Shown here: one piece after another, positions 18,570 to 31,077 of the stretch
Numbering within the stretch: the first letter of the stretch is position 1
Layout: every line of letters begins with the position of its first letter
NCBI GenBank assembly: GCA_963575745.1
Contig: CAUYUJ010000713.1
Span: 1 to 64,000, forward strand
From: Prorocentrum cordatum
Lineage: Eukaryota; Sar; Dinophyceae; Prorocentrales; Prorocentraceae
DNA length: 64,000 nt
Reading direction: 5' to 3'
Program-made: the position numbers and the translations under genes
The notes under the pieces: model-generated
What the model was told of the DNA's origin: nothing
What the model saw: only the letters and a program-made list of their open reading frames with translations
Database searches by the model: none

Positions 18570-20022
18570 ACTTCGGGCGCCTCAGGGAGGCGCCCTGGGA
18601 GGTGCCTTCGGGCTGCGCAGGGGGGCGTTCATGGACCTCTCCCAGGGTGCGTTCGGACCAGAATCTCGGGGCGAGTCCAGCGGTGGCGACGAGGGCATCC
18701 CAGCAGCCCCCCCCCCCCCCCCTCGAAAAAACGGGGCAAGGGTAGGGGCATGAGTACCTTCGAGGGGAGTGGGGCGAAGCTTTCGGGCCATAACTCGGCT
18801 CTCTGGTGGCCCGTCGGGACGGTCTGGGCATCCCGGGAACGCCCTCGGCGAGGAGCAGCTGCTGAACAGCACCCCGAGGCTGGAGAACCGCCGAGAACCG
18901 AGGAAGACGCCCGAAATCTCCAACCCCGAACCTCGGGTAGCGGTATCGGTACCTTCTACTCCTCTGGGGGCCTCCTCCAAAATGGGGTCCGAGTAGATGT
19001 GGTCAGAGGATCGTGCCGTATCACCAATGCATCGCCGATGCGTCGGTGATGCATCGGCGACGTCGGCGCAATCAGCGTGGAGAAACTTTGGCTGCACATC
19101 GAGACGCATCGTTATGCGGAGCGATCCTTTGACACCATCTTGGGTGGCAACTCATTTCCATGCCAGATTGCTGGTTCTTGCGAATTGGCGCGAGCCGACG
19201 CTACGCTTATCGACTCTAAATCGGCGCTTTCTCATCGTCTGCCAGACGCTGGCGCACGCTTATGCACTCTAACAACGGAATCGCAAGGACATACGAGGCT
19301 CCCATGATCTGCTACCGACTGCCCCTCCTCCGACACCATCTAGGATCGGGCGTTGGCAGGCCTGGGTTTAGTGGGAACTGGTTAGTGATGTGTACCATAG
19401 GACGCCTCCCTCGCCCCATTCCACTGAGCGGAACTGCCCTCACCCGAAGTTAACCAGCTCCCTCTACCTGGGGTCCTGGCTGTATCAGACGAAGCCAGGA
19501 CGAGGAGAAAATTCGGGCGAGGATGCATCGAGAATCTCTGAGATCCCGCGGCTCTGGAGGATGCCTCAGGCGCCGCGGCTTTCTCAGAGCGCTCCGGAAC
19601 TCGGGGGCGGCCAAGAGGGGGGCGTCCAAGAGGGAGGGGCGCAAATCATGGCCGGCGGCATGTGCGCGGCACAGGAGGGGGGGCCAGGGACGTAAAGAGA
19701 TAAGAAGAGGCACAATGGAATCTGCGGGGAGGTATCATGGCCCCCGCCATGATATCCACACACCCCTAGTCATCACCCCCCTCTTGGCCGCCCCCGAGGA
19801 ACGCCCTGGAACGGATTCCTCGTCGTCCCAGGCCCCCTCCGACCATATCCGATGGGAGACCTATAGACCAGCGCGGCGGGCGCAGGGCTCTCCTCCCGGC
19901 CCTTCGGGGCCGCCGCCGACCCCCGCCTCCCCTGAAGGCGCCCCGCGGGACGCCGCCTGGAGCAGCTCTGCCCGGCCGGACAGGAACTGCCGGGGGGGAA
20001 GGGGGGGGCAACATTTTGAAAA
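18570..20022. other. Interval without a supportable gene
   Basis: Contains a C homopolymer near 18705-18722 and a self-complementary cluster near 19027-19065 (gcatcgccgatgc, then gatgcatcggcgac). Frames of 60-280 codons occur but none shows a domain. The stretch 19,080-19,330 has lower GC and an open plus-strand frame (MEKLWLHIETHRY...), which I do not recognise. Confidence 0.4.
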
Positions 20023-20346
20023 TCCTCCTCCTCCTCCTCCTCCTCCTCCTCCTCCTCTCCTCCTCCTCCTCCTCCTCCTCCTCCTCCTCCTCCTCCCCTC
20101 CTCCTCCTCCTCCTCCTCCTCCTCCTCCTCCTCCTCCTCCTCCTCCTCCTCCTCCTCCTCCTCCTCCTCCTCCTCCTCCTCCTCCTCCTCCTCCTCCTCC
20201 TCCTCCTCCTCCTCCTCCTCCTCCTCCTCCTCCTCCTCCTCCTCCCTCCTCCTCCTCCTCCTCCTCCTCCTCCTCCTCCTCCTCCTCCTCCTCCTCCTCC
20301 TCCTCCTCCTCCTCCTCCTCCTCCTCCTCCTCCTCCTCCTCCTCCT
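20023..20346 (+). repeat. Long (CCT)n microsatellite
   Basis: About 320 bp of cct with three single-base phase shifts (ctcctcctctcctcc-type joins). Frames through it produce homopolymers on both strands. Confidence 0.97.
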
Positions 20347-20842
20347 CGCAGGGCGCTGCCAGCTGGGGGCAGCGTAAGTGGGACGCACAGAGACATGATG
20401 GGACTAGTGTCCTCCTTGAGGGCGCGCATCCGACCCGAACATATGGTATACCCATCTTGTAGTATATCGTTTCCCGAGCGGTGTGGCCAGAAAGCGCCCG
20501 CCACGACGCACATGCTGTAAGATTTCTCGGTGCGCGCGTCGCCCCTGGGGGGGGGGGGGCGACGTGCACATAGTATTAGAGTGCTGGGGTGCCGCCGATG
20601 CCATAGGTATGGGTGCGGATTGTCGGACCACCGGGGGAGGCTCCCGTACGAGCGGGAACGATCGCGGCTCTCAGTTGGCGCTGATGGCTCGATAACGGCC
20701 GATTCGGGACCACGGGCTGTGAGCAACCTTAAACGCCCGCGCTGGGATCGCTACCGCGTTGACACGAGACGAACCCACCGTGCCTCCCCGCTCCCCCCGC
20801 CCCCCTCCCTTTCCCCCTTTGTCCTCTCTCCATTCCCACCTC
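20347..20842. other. Interval without a supportable gene
   Basis: Mixed composition with a G homopolymer near 20549-20560. No feature recognised. Confidence 0.45.
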
Positions 20843-21025
20843 CCCAGGACTCCGACGTCGTGTCTTTTTCGCCACGTGGTGCCGCTGCGATCTGGGCCCT
20901 TTCCCTGGACTGGTGTTTCATCCCGGGTCGCTTTTTGACGGTCGTGGAGCTCGGTGAAAGCCCCCAGAGGCCGAGAACAGCAAAAGACCTCCCGTCGCTA
21001 ATTTCCTCGCAACGAGAGAAGGTGT
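20843..21025 (+). repeat. MITE-like family A, diverged copy
   Basis: Starts CCCAGGAC and keeps ccgacgtcgtg, ccctggactggtgtttcatc, ggtcgctttttgacggtcg, cagaggccgag and acctcccgtcgct; the right end is decayed. Confidence 0.65.
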
Positions 21026-21254
21026 GAGTCCCTGTCTCGGGCGGATGGAATAGTGGGAGATGACCCTGATGGGGGGTGAAAGGAAGGGCCCTTGAGGGCC
21101 CTTTTCTTCAAGCCCCCCTTTAAAGTCACCCCCCATTACCACCCGCCCGAGGGGAACAGAGAGGATGACGCACCAGTGGGGCAAGACCACCACGTGGTGA
21201 CGCCGGGAGCCGACCTCGAGAAGGAGGGCGAAGCGGCCAAGGCAGGCCAGAGTA

Positions 21255-21293
21255 TACACACAAACACACACAAGAACACACACACACACACGC

Positions 21294-21347
<54 letters not shown>

Positions 21348-21383
21348 ACACACACACACACACATACACACACACACACTCAC
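21255..21383 (+). repeat. (CA)n microsatellite
   Basis: Roughly 130 bp of ca with scattered cg and ta variants. Confidence 0.95.
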
Positions 21384-21830
21384 ACCCTCCGAATCACGAC
21401 GTCGCAACTGCATCAAGGGCGCCTAAATTATTTTGTTCCCGCTGCTCGAAGCGCGAAGCACGAATAAACTCGCGCTCTCGCGCCGCCCCCCCTAGGGGAG
21501 AAGAGGAGGATGAAGAGGAATCGGAGCCGAACCACGAAGCGCGAAGCGTGAGAAACTTCGCGCCCTCGAGGGCGCTCCTTATGCATTCTCGATTTTTCTC
21601 TCAGGCCACGACTCACAGCTTGAGGTTGCCACCCGCCCAACTCGGGGATCTACTGACCTGGGTCAATCCAAGCCTGGGTCAGTCGGGCTTTGCAGGATCC
21701 TGAAAGACCCTGTAGGTTCCTGCGCCCTAACCCGGGTCAATGCGCCACCGCTCTGCCAGATCCTGTAAGTCCGGCGCTCCAGCTGAAACCTGTTTGCATT
21801 GACCCCCGTCCCATGAGCCCCGACCGACTC
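21384..21830. other. Interval without a supportable gene
   Basis: Contains a threefold cctgggtcaat/cccgggtcaatg phrase near 21656-21745. No conserved frame. Confidence 0.45.
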
Positions 21831-24066
21831 TCGTCGTCGTCGTCTTCGTCGGCGTCGTCGGTGTCGTCGTCGTCAAAGTTGTCGGAGGCGTCGTCGTTGT
21901 CGTCGTCGAGGGCGTCGTCGGAATCGTCGTCGTCGTAGGCGTCGTCGGCGGCGGCGTCGTCGTCGTCGTGGGCGTCGTCGTCGTAGCCGTCGACGGAGCC
22001 GAGTTCGTCGTCGTCGTCGTCGGCTCCGTCGACGGCGGCGGCATTGTCGTCGTCGTCGTCGTCGGCGTCGTCATAGTCGTCGGCGTCGTCGTGGGCGTCG
22101 TCGTCGTCGGCGGCGTCCTCGTCGTCGTCGGCGTCGTCGTCGTCGGCGTCGTCGTCGGCGTCGGTGTCGTCGTCGCTGGCGTCGCCGTCGTCGTTATCGT
22201 CGTCGTCGTTGTCGTCGGCGGCATCGTCGTCGTAGGCGGCGACGGCGGCGTCGTCGATGGAGTCGTGGGCGTCCTCGTCGTCGTCGTCGGCGGCGGCGTC
22301 GTCGTGGTCGGCGGCGTCGTCGTCGTCGGCGACGTCGTCGTTGCCGTCGTCGTCGTCGTCGTCGTCGGCGTCATGGTCGGCGTCGTTGTCGTCTGCGTGG
22401 TCGTCGTCGGCGTCGTCATCGTCGGCGTCGTCGTCGTGGTCATCGTCGTCGTCGTGGGCGTCGTCGTCGTCGACGTCGTCGGCCTCGTCGTCGGCGGCGG
22501 CGTCGTCGTCGTTGGCGTCGTTGTCGTCGTCGCCATCGCCGTCGGCGTCGTCGGCGGCGGCATCGTCGTCGGCGTCGTCGTAATCGTCGTCGTCGTCGAC
22601 GGCGACGTCGGCGACGTCGGCGTCGTCGTTGGTGTCGTCGTCGTCGGCGTCGTCGTCGTCGTCGGCGGCGTCGTCGTCATCGCCGTCGTCGTGGGCGTCG
22701 TCGTCGTCGTCGGCGGCGTCGTCGGCGTCGTCGTCGTCGGCGTCGTCGTCGTCGTCGATGCTGTCGTCGTCATCGCCGTCGCCGTCGGCATCGTCATCGT
22801 CGTCGGCGTCTGCGTCGTCGGCGTCGTCGTCGTCGTCATCGTTGTCGTCGTCATCGCCGTCGTCGTCGGCGTCGGCGGCGTCGTCGGCGTCGTCGGCATC
22901 AGCGTCATTCGTCGACGTCGTCGCCGTAGTCGCCGTCGGCGTCGTCGTCGTCGGGGTCGTGGTCGGCGTCGGCGTCGTCGACGTCGGCGTCGGCGGCGGC
23001 GTCGTCGTCGGCGTCGTCGTCTTCGTCGTCGTCGTCGGGGTCGTGGTCGTCGGCGTCGTCGTCGTAATCGTCGGCGGCGGCGTCGTCGTCGTCCGCGTCG
23101 TCGGCGTCGTCGTCGTCAGCGTCGGCGTCGTCGTTGTCGGCGTCGTCGACGGCGTCGTCGTCGTCGTTGTCGTGGAGGGCGGCGGAGTCGTCGCCGGAGT
23201 CGACGTCGTGGTCGTTGTCGTCGACGTCGTCGGCGTCGTCGGCGGCGGCGTCGTCGGAGTCGTCGTAATCGTCGGCGTCGTCGTAGTCGGCGGCGTCGTC
23301 GTCGGTGTCGTCGTCGTCATCGTCGGCAGCGTCGTCGTCGAGGGCGGCGTCGGCAGCGTCGTCGTCGCTGGCGACGTAGTCGTCGGCTTCGTCGTCGGCG
23401 GCGGCGGCAGCGTCGTCGTCATCGCCGTCGTCGGCGTCGTCGTCGGCGGCGCGTCGTCGTGCCCGTCATCGTCGTCGTCGTCGGCGTCGTCGTCGTCGTC
23501 GGCGGCGTCGTCTTCGGCGGCAGCGGCGTCGTCATCGTCGTCGTCGACGGCGGCGTGGTCATCGTCGTCGGCGGCAGCGGCGGCGTCGTCGACGAGGTCG
23601 TCGTCATTGTTGTCGTCGTCGTCGTGGTCGGCGGCGGCGGCGTCGTCGGCGTCGTCGCCGTCGTGGGCGTCGTCGTCGTCGGCGTCGTCGTCGCCGGCGT
23701 CGTCGGAGTCGACGTTGTCGTCGTCGTCGTCGTTGTCGCCGTCGTCGTCGGCGTCGTCGTCATCGTCGTCGGCGTCGTTGTGGGCGTCGTCGGAGTCGTC
23801 GTCGTCGTCGGCGTCTTCGTCAGCGTCCGCGTTGTTGTCGGCGGCGTCGTCGACGTCGTCGTCGTCGGCATCGTCGTCGCCAGCGTCGCCCCCGTCGTGG
23901 TCGTCGTCGTCGTTGTTGTCGTCGGCGGCGTCGTCGTCGTCGTCGTCGGCGGCAGCGGCATCGTCGACGGCCTCCTTGGCGTCGTCGTCGTCGGCGGCGA
24001 CGTCGTCGTCGGTGTCGGCGGCGTCGTCGACGGCGACGTCGCCGTCGTTGTCGTCGACATCGTCGG

Positions 24067-24101
<35 letters not shown>

Positions 24102-25220
24102 GCGTCATAGTCGTCAACATCGTCTTCGTCGTTATCATCGTCGTCGTCGTGGTCATCGTAGTCGTCGTTGTGGGCGTCGTCCTCGTCGTCGGCGGCGTCG
24201 TCGTCGGCGTCGTTGTCGTCGTCGTCATCGCCGTCGTCGTCGTCGTCGGCGTCGTCGTCGGCGGCGTTGTCGTCGGCGTCGGCAGCGTCGTCGTCGTCGT
24301 CGGCGTCGTCGTCTGCGACGGCGACGTCGTCGTCGTAGGCGGCGGCGGCGTCGTCGGCGGCGTCGTCGTCGTCGTCGGCGTCGTCGTCGTCGGCGTCGTC
24401 GTCTGCGGCGGCGGCGTCGTCGTCATCGTAGGCGGCGGCGTCGTCGTCGTCGGCGTCGTCGTCGTTGTCGTCGTCAACGTCGTCGGCGTCGTCGTCGTAG
24501 TACGCATCGTCGTCGTCGTCGGCGGCGGCGTCGCCGTCGTCATCTCGGCGTCGTCGTCAACATCGTCGTCGTCGTTATCATCGTCGTCGTTGTCGTCGGC
24601 GTCGTCGCCGTACTCGGCGGCGGAGGCGTTGTCGTCGTCGGCGTCGTCGTCGTCCTCGGCGGCGTCGTCGTCGTCGGCGGCGGCGTCGTCGTCGGCGTCG
24701 TCGGCGTCGTCGTTGTCGTCGTCGTCGGCGTCGTCGTCGGCGGCGTCGTCGTCGGCGTCGTCGTCATCGTCGGCGTCGTCGTCGGCGGCGTCGTCGTCGG
24801 CGGCGTCGTCGTCGGCGGCGTTGTCGGCGTCGTCGTCGTCGTCGGCGTCGTCGTCGGCGTCGTTGTCGTCGTCGTCGGCATCGCCGTCGTCGTTTTCATC
24901 GTCGTCGTTGTCGTTGGCGTCGTCGCCGTAGTCGACGGCGTCGTCGTCGTCGTCGTCTTCGTCGTCGGCGGCGTCGGCGTCGTCGTCGGCGGCGGCGTCG
25001 TCGGCGTCGGCGTCGTCGTCGTCGTCGGCGTCGTCGTCGTCGGCGGCGTCGGCGTTGTCGTCGGCGTCGTCGTCGGCGTCGGCGTCGTCTTCGTCGTCGG
25101 CGGCGTCGGCGTCGTCGTCGTTGTCGTCGGCGTCGTCATCGTCATCGCCGTCGTCGTTGTAATCGTCGTCGTTGTCGTCGGCGTCGTCATCGTCGTCGTC
25201 GTTGTCCTCGTCGTCGTCGT

Positions 25221-25252
<32 letters not shown>

Positions 25253-26665
25253 TCGTCGTCGTCGTCTTCGTCGTCGTCGTCGTCGTCGTCGTCATCATCG
25301 TCGTTGTCATCGTCGTCGCGTCGTCGGCGTCGTCGTCGTCGGCGGCGGCGTCGTCGGCGTCGGCGTCGTCGGCATCGTCGCCGTGGTCGTCGGCGGCGTC
25401 GGCGTTGTCGTCGTCGTCGTCGTCGGCGTCGGCGTCGTCGTCGGCGTCGGCAGCGGCGTCGTCGTCGACGTGGTCGTCGTCATTGTCGTCGTTGTCGTCG
25501 TCGTCGGTGTCGTCGGCGTCGTCGTCGTAGTCGGCGGAAGCGGCGTTGTCGTCGGCGTCGTCGTCATCGTCGGCGGCGTCGTCGTCGTCGTCTTCGGGGT
25601 CGTCGTCGTCGTCGGCGGCGGCGGCGTCGTCGTCGTCGTCATCGTCATCTTCGTCGTCGTTTTCATCGTCGTGGTTGTCGTCGGCGTCGTCGCCGTAGTC
25701 GGCGTTGTCATCGTCGTTGTTGTCGTCGGCATCGTCGCCGTAGTCGGCAGCGGCGTCGTCGTCGGCGTCGTCGTCGTCGGCGGCGTCGTCGTCGGCGTCG
25801 TCGTTGTCGTCGGAATCGCCGTCGTCGTCGTCGGCGGCGTCGTCGTCGTCGGCGTCGTCGTCGTCGGCGGCCGCGGCGTCGTCGTCGGCGTCGACGTCGT
25901 CGTCGGCGTCGTCGTCGGCGTCGGCGTCGTCGTCGACGTCGTCGTCGGCAGCGGCGTCGTCGTCGACGTCGTCGTCATCGGCGTCGTTGTCATCGCCGCG
26001 GTGTCGTCGACGTCGTCGTCGTCGGAGTCGGCGGCGGCGTCGTCGTCGGCGTCGTCGTCGTCGGCGGCGTCGTCGTCGTCTTGGGCGGCGTCGTCGGCGT
26101 CGTCGTCGTGGGCGTCGTCGGCGTCGTCGTCGTCGTCGTCGGCGGCGTCGTCGGCGGCGGCGACGTCGTCGGCGTCGTCGTCGTCGTCGGCGTCGTCGTC
26201 GGCGTCGTCGTCGTCGTCGGCATTGTCGTCGTTGTCGTCGGCATCGTCGCCGTGGTCGTCGGCGGCGGAGGCGTCGTCGTCGTCGTCGGCGTCGTCGGCG
26301 TCGTCGTCGTCATCGTCGTCGTTGTCGCCGGCGTCGTCGCTGTAGTCGGCGGCGGTGTCGTCGTCGGCGTCGTCGTCGTCGGCGGCGGCGTCGTCGTCGT
26401 CGGCGTCGTCGTCGGCGTCGTCGTCGTCGTCGTCGACGTCGTCGTCGGCATCGTCGCCGTCGTCGGCGGCGTCGTCGTCGTCGTCGTCGTCGTCATCGTC
26501 GTCGTTGTCATCGTCGTCGTTGTCGTCGGCGTCGTCGCTGTAGTCGGCGGCGGCGTCGTCGTCGGCGTCGTCGTCGTCGTCGGCGGCGGCGTCGTCGTCG
26601 GCGTCGGCGTCGTCGTCGGCGTCGTCGGCGTCGTCGTCGTCGACGTCGTCGGCAGCGGCGTCGTC
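21831..26665 (+). repeat. 4.8-kb (TCG)n trinucleotide array with higher-order structure
   Basis: Almost every triplet is gtc, ggc or a one-base variant, in one phase for long stretches. Because stops are rare in such DNA, frames of 200-990 codons exist on both strands (poly-Ser, poly-Val/Gly, poly-Arg; antisense Asp/Ala and Thr). These are repeat artefacts. In the second half a composite of about 40-50 bp (cgtcgttgtcgtcggcgtcg followed by tcgc-gtagtcggcgg) recurs near 24575, 24895, 25660, 25710, 26230, 26325 and 26515, showing segmental as well as single-triplet amplification. Confidence 0.95.
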
Positions 26666-26773
26666 CCCTCCCTTGCCCCGGCAGGGCAGCCGAGGGGTGG
26701 GCCCCCAGCAGCCCCGCGCCACGGTGCGAGGCTCTCCCGGGGGGGGGCCCTCCCCGGGGTCGCATGGTCCCTC

Positions 26774-26878
26774 TGTGGCAGACGGAGACAGACTCGGTGT
26801 TCACCCTTGAGCCAACGTGGTCACGGAAACGCACACATGATGCTGAACCTGTCGGGGCAAATATGCACCGCTGCAACA
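26774..26878 (-). repeat. 3' LTR of the Copia element
   Basis: 105 bp, beginning tgtggcagacggagacaga and ending in caaca on the plus strand, so TG...CA in either orientation. It is very short for a Copia LTR. A purine run (agaagaaag on the minus strand, about 26888-26897) next to it is a weak polypurine-tract candidate. Confidence 0.85.
26806..26826 (-). other. dinoSL-like segment inside the 3' LTR
   Basis: On the element's sense strand 17 of 21 bases match the dinoSL core: CCGT, CCA and the terminal TTGGCTCAAG are kept; positions 5, 6, 10 and 11 differ. Confidence 0.6.
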
Positions 26879-27037
26879 CTGGTCAAACTTTCTTCTAGGT
26901 TCAGCTATCCCCTATCAGGATGTGCTGAGACCACTTAAACGCGGAAAACGCAGTACTCGGCTGCCGCCCCATACTGGAGCCTCCGTCTCCCGGGACAGCC
27001 GCACATAAAAGGAGGACGGGTGAAAGACAGAGCGGAA

Positions 27038-27982
27038 CTACTGAAAGGCAGGTGGCGAGAGGCCGGGAGGACCGCCCGGCCGGGAGGGGGAAGAGGAGAG
27101 AGAAATGGAACCACCACCACCACCACTACTCTGGAGAATCTTCCGGTCCCGGAACTCCTTCCCCGACAGCATGGCTTGACTCCTGGCAAGCTCTCTCTTG
27201 GGTGCTAGCTGGGACCGGTCCTTGAGCGCTGCGCGGCGACGGTCCAGCTCTGAACTCTCATCGATCAATATCAGCCGGCCCCGAATCATGAGATCGTACA
27301 GGGCGGCGTTGCTCTTCGTGATAGCGTCTTTGGTAAGAGCATCCACCGGCATGCGACCGGCGACCGTGGGGCACCCAGCGCACGCTTCCGCGCGCTCGTT
27401 CTAGTGCCTCACAGATGATGGCGAGGTCCAGGGCGGTGCGCCCGTCCTTGGCGCTGGTGTTCCCCTCTTTTAACATAGTGTCGTAGATGGACTTCGCGTC
27501 CATCACGTGAACTTGATTCCCCCGGGAACCCAACTTGCATTCTCGACGGAGCACGGTAGTAAAGGGCCCTGAGGCCCGCCGACACTCGGGAACGTCGACG
27601 TCCTGGAACATGACCTCTATCTGTAGAGCACCTGGAGATATTCCACTTCAGCAACGGCCGCCAACAACGCTTGGAACTCCCCAGCGAGCGTAGAGAGCAC
27701 TTTACGTCTCAATTTGCTACTTCTCCAGCCTAGGAACGACGCCTTAACTGAATTATTGAGCAGCACAGACTTGTCGGTGGCCACAACCATCCAGGCCCCC
27801 TGGGTCGGATCGGCCGGGAGGTCCCTCTCGTCGCCCATCTTAATGTCTGCCCCCGCGCCTCCAGCGTCGGAGAAAGACGCAAACGTCATACGATCGGGGT
27901 CCAGACTCCAGATTGCATGGCCCCTGGACGCAGAGGCACGCAGATGCTTCGCTAGCTTGTTGGCATACGAGACATCATGCAC
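27038..27982 (-). pseudogene. Copia RNase H domain and C-terminal tail, in three frames
   Basis: Frame 27617-27982 carries FASFSDAGGAG (first Asp), GAWMVVATDK and FLGWRSSKLRRKVLSTLAGE (catalytic Glu), equivalent to the WSSKKQ...STAEAE block of Copia RNase H. Frame 27258-27611 continues with VHVMDAKSIYDTM (third Asp) and LERARGSVRWVP; frame 27038-27352 takes over at MPVDALTKDAITKSN, the usual end of the domain, and ends in a basic tail. Two frame changes (about 27,612 and 27,345) break it. It would have degraded the RNA strand during reverse transcription. Confidence 0.8.
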
Positions 27983-28116
27983 AGCGGGGTTCTTGAGGCG
28001 ACTGGCTAAAATGGACGCAACGCCTGCCGCCTCCGGCCTGGATCCCCCCCCCTACCCAATTGAACTTGTACACGAGGGAACGCAGAGACTCGAACTCATC
28101 CGGCTCTAGCGGTGAG

Positions 28117-29075
28117 TCACGGTGAGACATTCTCCCCCTTAGCCATGCTGAGGGGTCGGATCTCTTCGAGAATATAATTTTCCGGATCTACTACTATCTT
28201 GCGCCCTCCAACCGTGATCCTTCTGCCCGCGAAGTCCACGGGGCTGGAGTGACAGTCTCGGTACTTGCCGAACTTGAATCTCGTCTCTAAAAACTGCCTA
28301 AGCCACGCTCTCGAAGCCGAGTCACAACTACCCATGATGAAATCGTCGACTTCTAATAGCATCATGTTCAGGATTCGGCCTTCGGACCCGCAACGCATCC
28401 ACCAGCAGGGCTCCACCAGACTCCGGACAAAGCCGTTCTGCTCCAGGTAACTCACGACAGTGCGACGCCACGCCACTGGGGCGTCATCCAACCCACGCAC
28501 GTCCACTAGAAGCTCTATTAACGACCCCAGCTCGAGATCGATCCCCTCGCAGGGCTCGACGAAGATCTGGCCCGTCGGTCTCTGCATGGGGTTGGACCGG
28601 TGACTGGCAGAAGGTATTCTTAACGTCGGGTATGTCTAGTAGCTGGTGCAAGTTGGCAGCAACCTGCAGAAACAGCATGATTGACGATGTCTGGAGGGTT
28701 GGAGCGCACACAGCCAGTGAGCCGGAGTCTGGGTCACGATGGCCATGCGCACACCACCTAGACTTGGCCTCGGGCTCCGCGAAATGTTCCTTCCACCGGC
28801 TTCCACCTACGGACCCCCCGACTGGATATTATCCCATCGGGGAGCTCTCTGCGGATAACCCTGGCCTTGGCGGGGGGAATGACACGAACAGCCCCGGCCC
28901 CCATCATCGCCCCCCACCCCTCCTGGTCAGCAGCGCTGAACTTCGCTCTCTCTGGGGGGGGGCTTCTCGAGGGGGACTTCGGCCCCTCGACCCGTCGCGA
29001 AAGCGCCGCCGTCTTCGCAGACTCCCGCCCAACTCTGCTGCGCAAGAATAGCCCGGATACCTCCCCGCTCGGCAA
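28117..29075 (-). pseudogene. Copia reverse transcriptase, in three frames
   Basis: N-terminal block in frame 28758-29075: GAVRVIPPAKARVIRRELPD followed by GIISSRGVRRWKPVEG. The frame of 28484-28711 carries CAPTLQTSSIMLFLQVAANL and IPDVKNTFCQS, where the Asp is the first catalytic residue. Frame 28117-28587 carries GQIFVEPCEG, FVRSLVEPCWW and the catalytic pair in MMLLEVDDFIMGS, with Glu where Tyr is usual before VDD. The domain is complete but needs two frame changes (about 28,740 and 28,590). The motif set matches Copia-type RTs. Confidence 0.85.
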
Positions 29076-29446
29076 CCAAAAAGAAATCCCCGGGATCCCC
29101 TTCGAAACCGTCGGTCCGGCTCGGGGATCTGGAACGATTGCGGCCTTCGATGCCCCGCGCCCTTTCCTGGGCAGAAACGGACGTCTCCCTGCCCGAGATC
29201 ATCGCGGGCCGCTCTGGAGCTGGTCCTGGGCCGGGGTTGCCTCCGCGGCCCTCGCCGCCACCACCGCCACCACGGGGGGGGGAGGAGACGGGAATCGAGG
29301 AGCCCGGCCCCAGCACTCCGGGGGGGGCCGGGGCTGACGGCCCTGAGCCTCCCTCCGTCTTGGCTCTCTTCAACTCGGGGGGGCAGCTCTCTGCCCTGGC
29401 GCGCGAGATGCACAGGGGGACGACGCTCGGCTGCTTCAGCTTGGCC

Positions 29447-30235
29447 CTACCCTGCCCCCCCTCTCCCGCGGGCGGAGGTTGAGGAGGGAGAAGAGGAGGG
29501 AGAGGAAGAGGACGGGGAGCGAGGTGGAGGGCCCGGTTCCTGGCAGAGTCGCCTGACGAGGCCTCTGGACGCGCAGACGGAGGCCCAGCCTCCGCTGGGC
29601 CCCCGCCCATCTCGGAGGGCCCCCTGGTCTCCGGGATTGAGGGCAGCCTGGACCGTGGCTGGGCGACGACCGATCCAGCTCGAGATCCAGCCCTCGAAAG
29701 GGGGGGGAGCTCGCTGATAGCCCAGCGGTCCCACCCGAGACAGATTGGGCCGAGAGCTCCTCTCCTCCGGGCCTGTCTCTTCTCTGGGAACGGCCGCCGG
29801 TCCTGGCAGTCTCGGACCGGTGTCAGGATCCACCGTCGCCGGCTCATCCCACGAATCATCGGGAGGAGGTCCTTCTCTCTGAACGTCGACGGCGGAAGAT
29901 CTCCTGGTCCGGGAGGCCAGCAGGAGCTCCTGCCACTGAGGATCCTGGGCGAGCTGGAGCCCGCACTCCTCTTCTGGACCGGCGAGGCGAAGCTGCTCCT
30001 GACTGCACTTCCAGAGGCGGGCTCTGACCGCAACCCACACAGCGCCACCCTCGCTGAGCATAGCGACCCCGGGGCCGCACCACCCGTCTCTCCTCCTGCC
30101 GAGGGCGTCAGCTCTCGAGGAGGTGCGAGAGAAGTGCCTCCACACGAACACCCACTGGCCGGGGGTATACCTCTGGGCCGTGGGCATCTTGGCCCTCGAA
30201 GCACGGCTAATCTTCTCGCGCGACGTCGTCTCCAT
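29447..30235 (-). pseudogene. Post-integrase linker of the Copia polyprotein
   Basis: Reads METTSREKISRASRAK, then RYTPGQWVFVWRHF and DGWCGPGVAMLSEGGAVWVA, VRARLWKCSQEQLRLA. This small beta-rich block (GQWVFVWR, GPGVAM, VWVAVRARLW, CSQEQLR) resembles the chromodomain/SH3-like tail after integrases that reads target or tRNA-like features. The rest is a Pro/Ser/Arg-rich low-complexity linker to RT. Confidence 0.6.
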
Positions 30236-30399
30236 CGCCAGTCGTCGCGCCTCGGCTCGGATCTGCTGGGCTCGGGCGAACTCGGCTCCGGCCTCGTCCT
30301 GCTCGGCTGAGGGGCGAATGACGTCTTGCCACCCGGGGAGTCCCCGGTGGTCGTCGGAGAGGATGTCATGGGGGAGCCTGGGATTTTCTCCAAAGACCA

Positions 30400-31010
30400 G
30401 CTGAAGCGGGGAACCCCCCCCCTATGCCAGAAACGGTTCTTGTGAGCAGCGAGCTCGGTGATGAGGTCATCGAGCTCTTCGATCGTCTCCGGCACGAAAG
30501 ACCCCGCTTCGAGTTCCGGGCGCACTCGCTCTTTCACCCAACCCCCGTGACGCTCCACTCTACCGTTTTGCCAAGGGGGGTCCGCGTCGCAAACATGGCA
30601 ACAAATCCCCCACTGCTCCAACCCTCGAAAGAAACGAGCACCAAACTCAGAGCCCCCATCTGAGATCAGAAAGTGAAGGGGCTCCTAGGGGTCTGATCCA
30701 CGCTCGAAGGAACTCGGACCACACTTTGGACGCGGTGGCAGCCTGAACTCGAGTCATCACCTGAAGATTGGACCCATGGTCCACGATGTTCAGGTATGGC
30801 CGCGTCACTCCCTGAAACTCCAGATGCAGCAGGTCCACCCCCACGACGTGGTTAAATCGAAACGCCCGCGGGAGCGCCACCCTTCGGTGAAGTCCTGATC
30901 TGGCCCGTTCAGCGCACTCTGAGCACTGAAACTTGGTCCTGGCCCACCGCACTAAGCGGCGCTTCGCTCCTCCAGCCCCGAGCACCCTCGCAAAGTTTCT
31001 GACCTCCGGA
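30400..31010 (-). pseudogene. Copia integrase, frameshifted in the catalytic core
   Basis: Zinc-binding remnant KMGHPEVRNFARV with FQCSECAERA, then the core: HVVGVDLLHLEF (first Asp, about 30,830), NIVDHGSNLQVMTRV; after a one-base frame change near 30,680 comes LISDGGSEFGARFF (second Asp), WGICCHVCDADPPWQNGR and VERHGGWVKERV (catalytic Glu, about 30,560). The three acidic residues of the DDE triad are still present. The enzyme would have joined cDNA ends to host DNA. One His of the zinc-binding HHCC motif appears lost. Confidence 0.85.
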
Positions 31011-31030
31011 TGCCCCATCTTGACGCGGAG

Positions 31031-31031
<1 letters not shown>

Positions 31032-31077
<46 letters not shown>

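Noticed and set aside
21737-26938. Open frames of up to 987 codons through the TCG array on both strands
   Set aside because: They consist of Ser, Val/Gly, Arg, Thr or Asp/Ala runs dictated by the triplet repeat, exist in most frames at once and have no unique domain.
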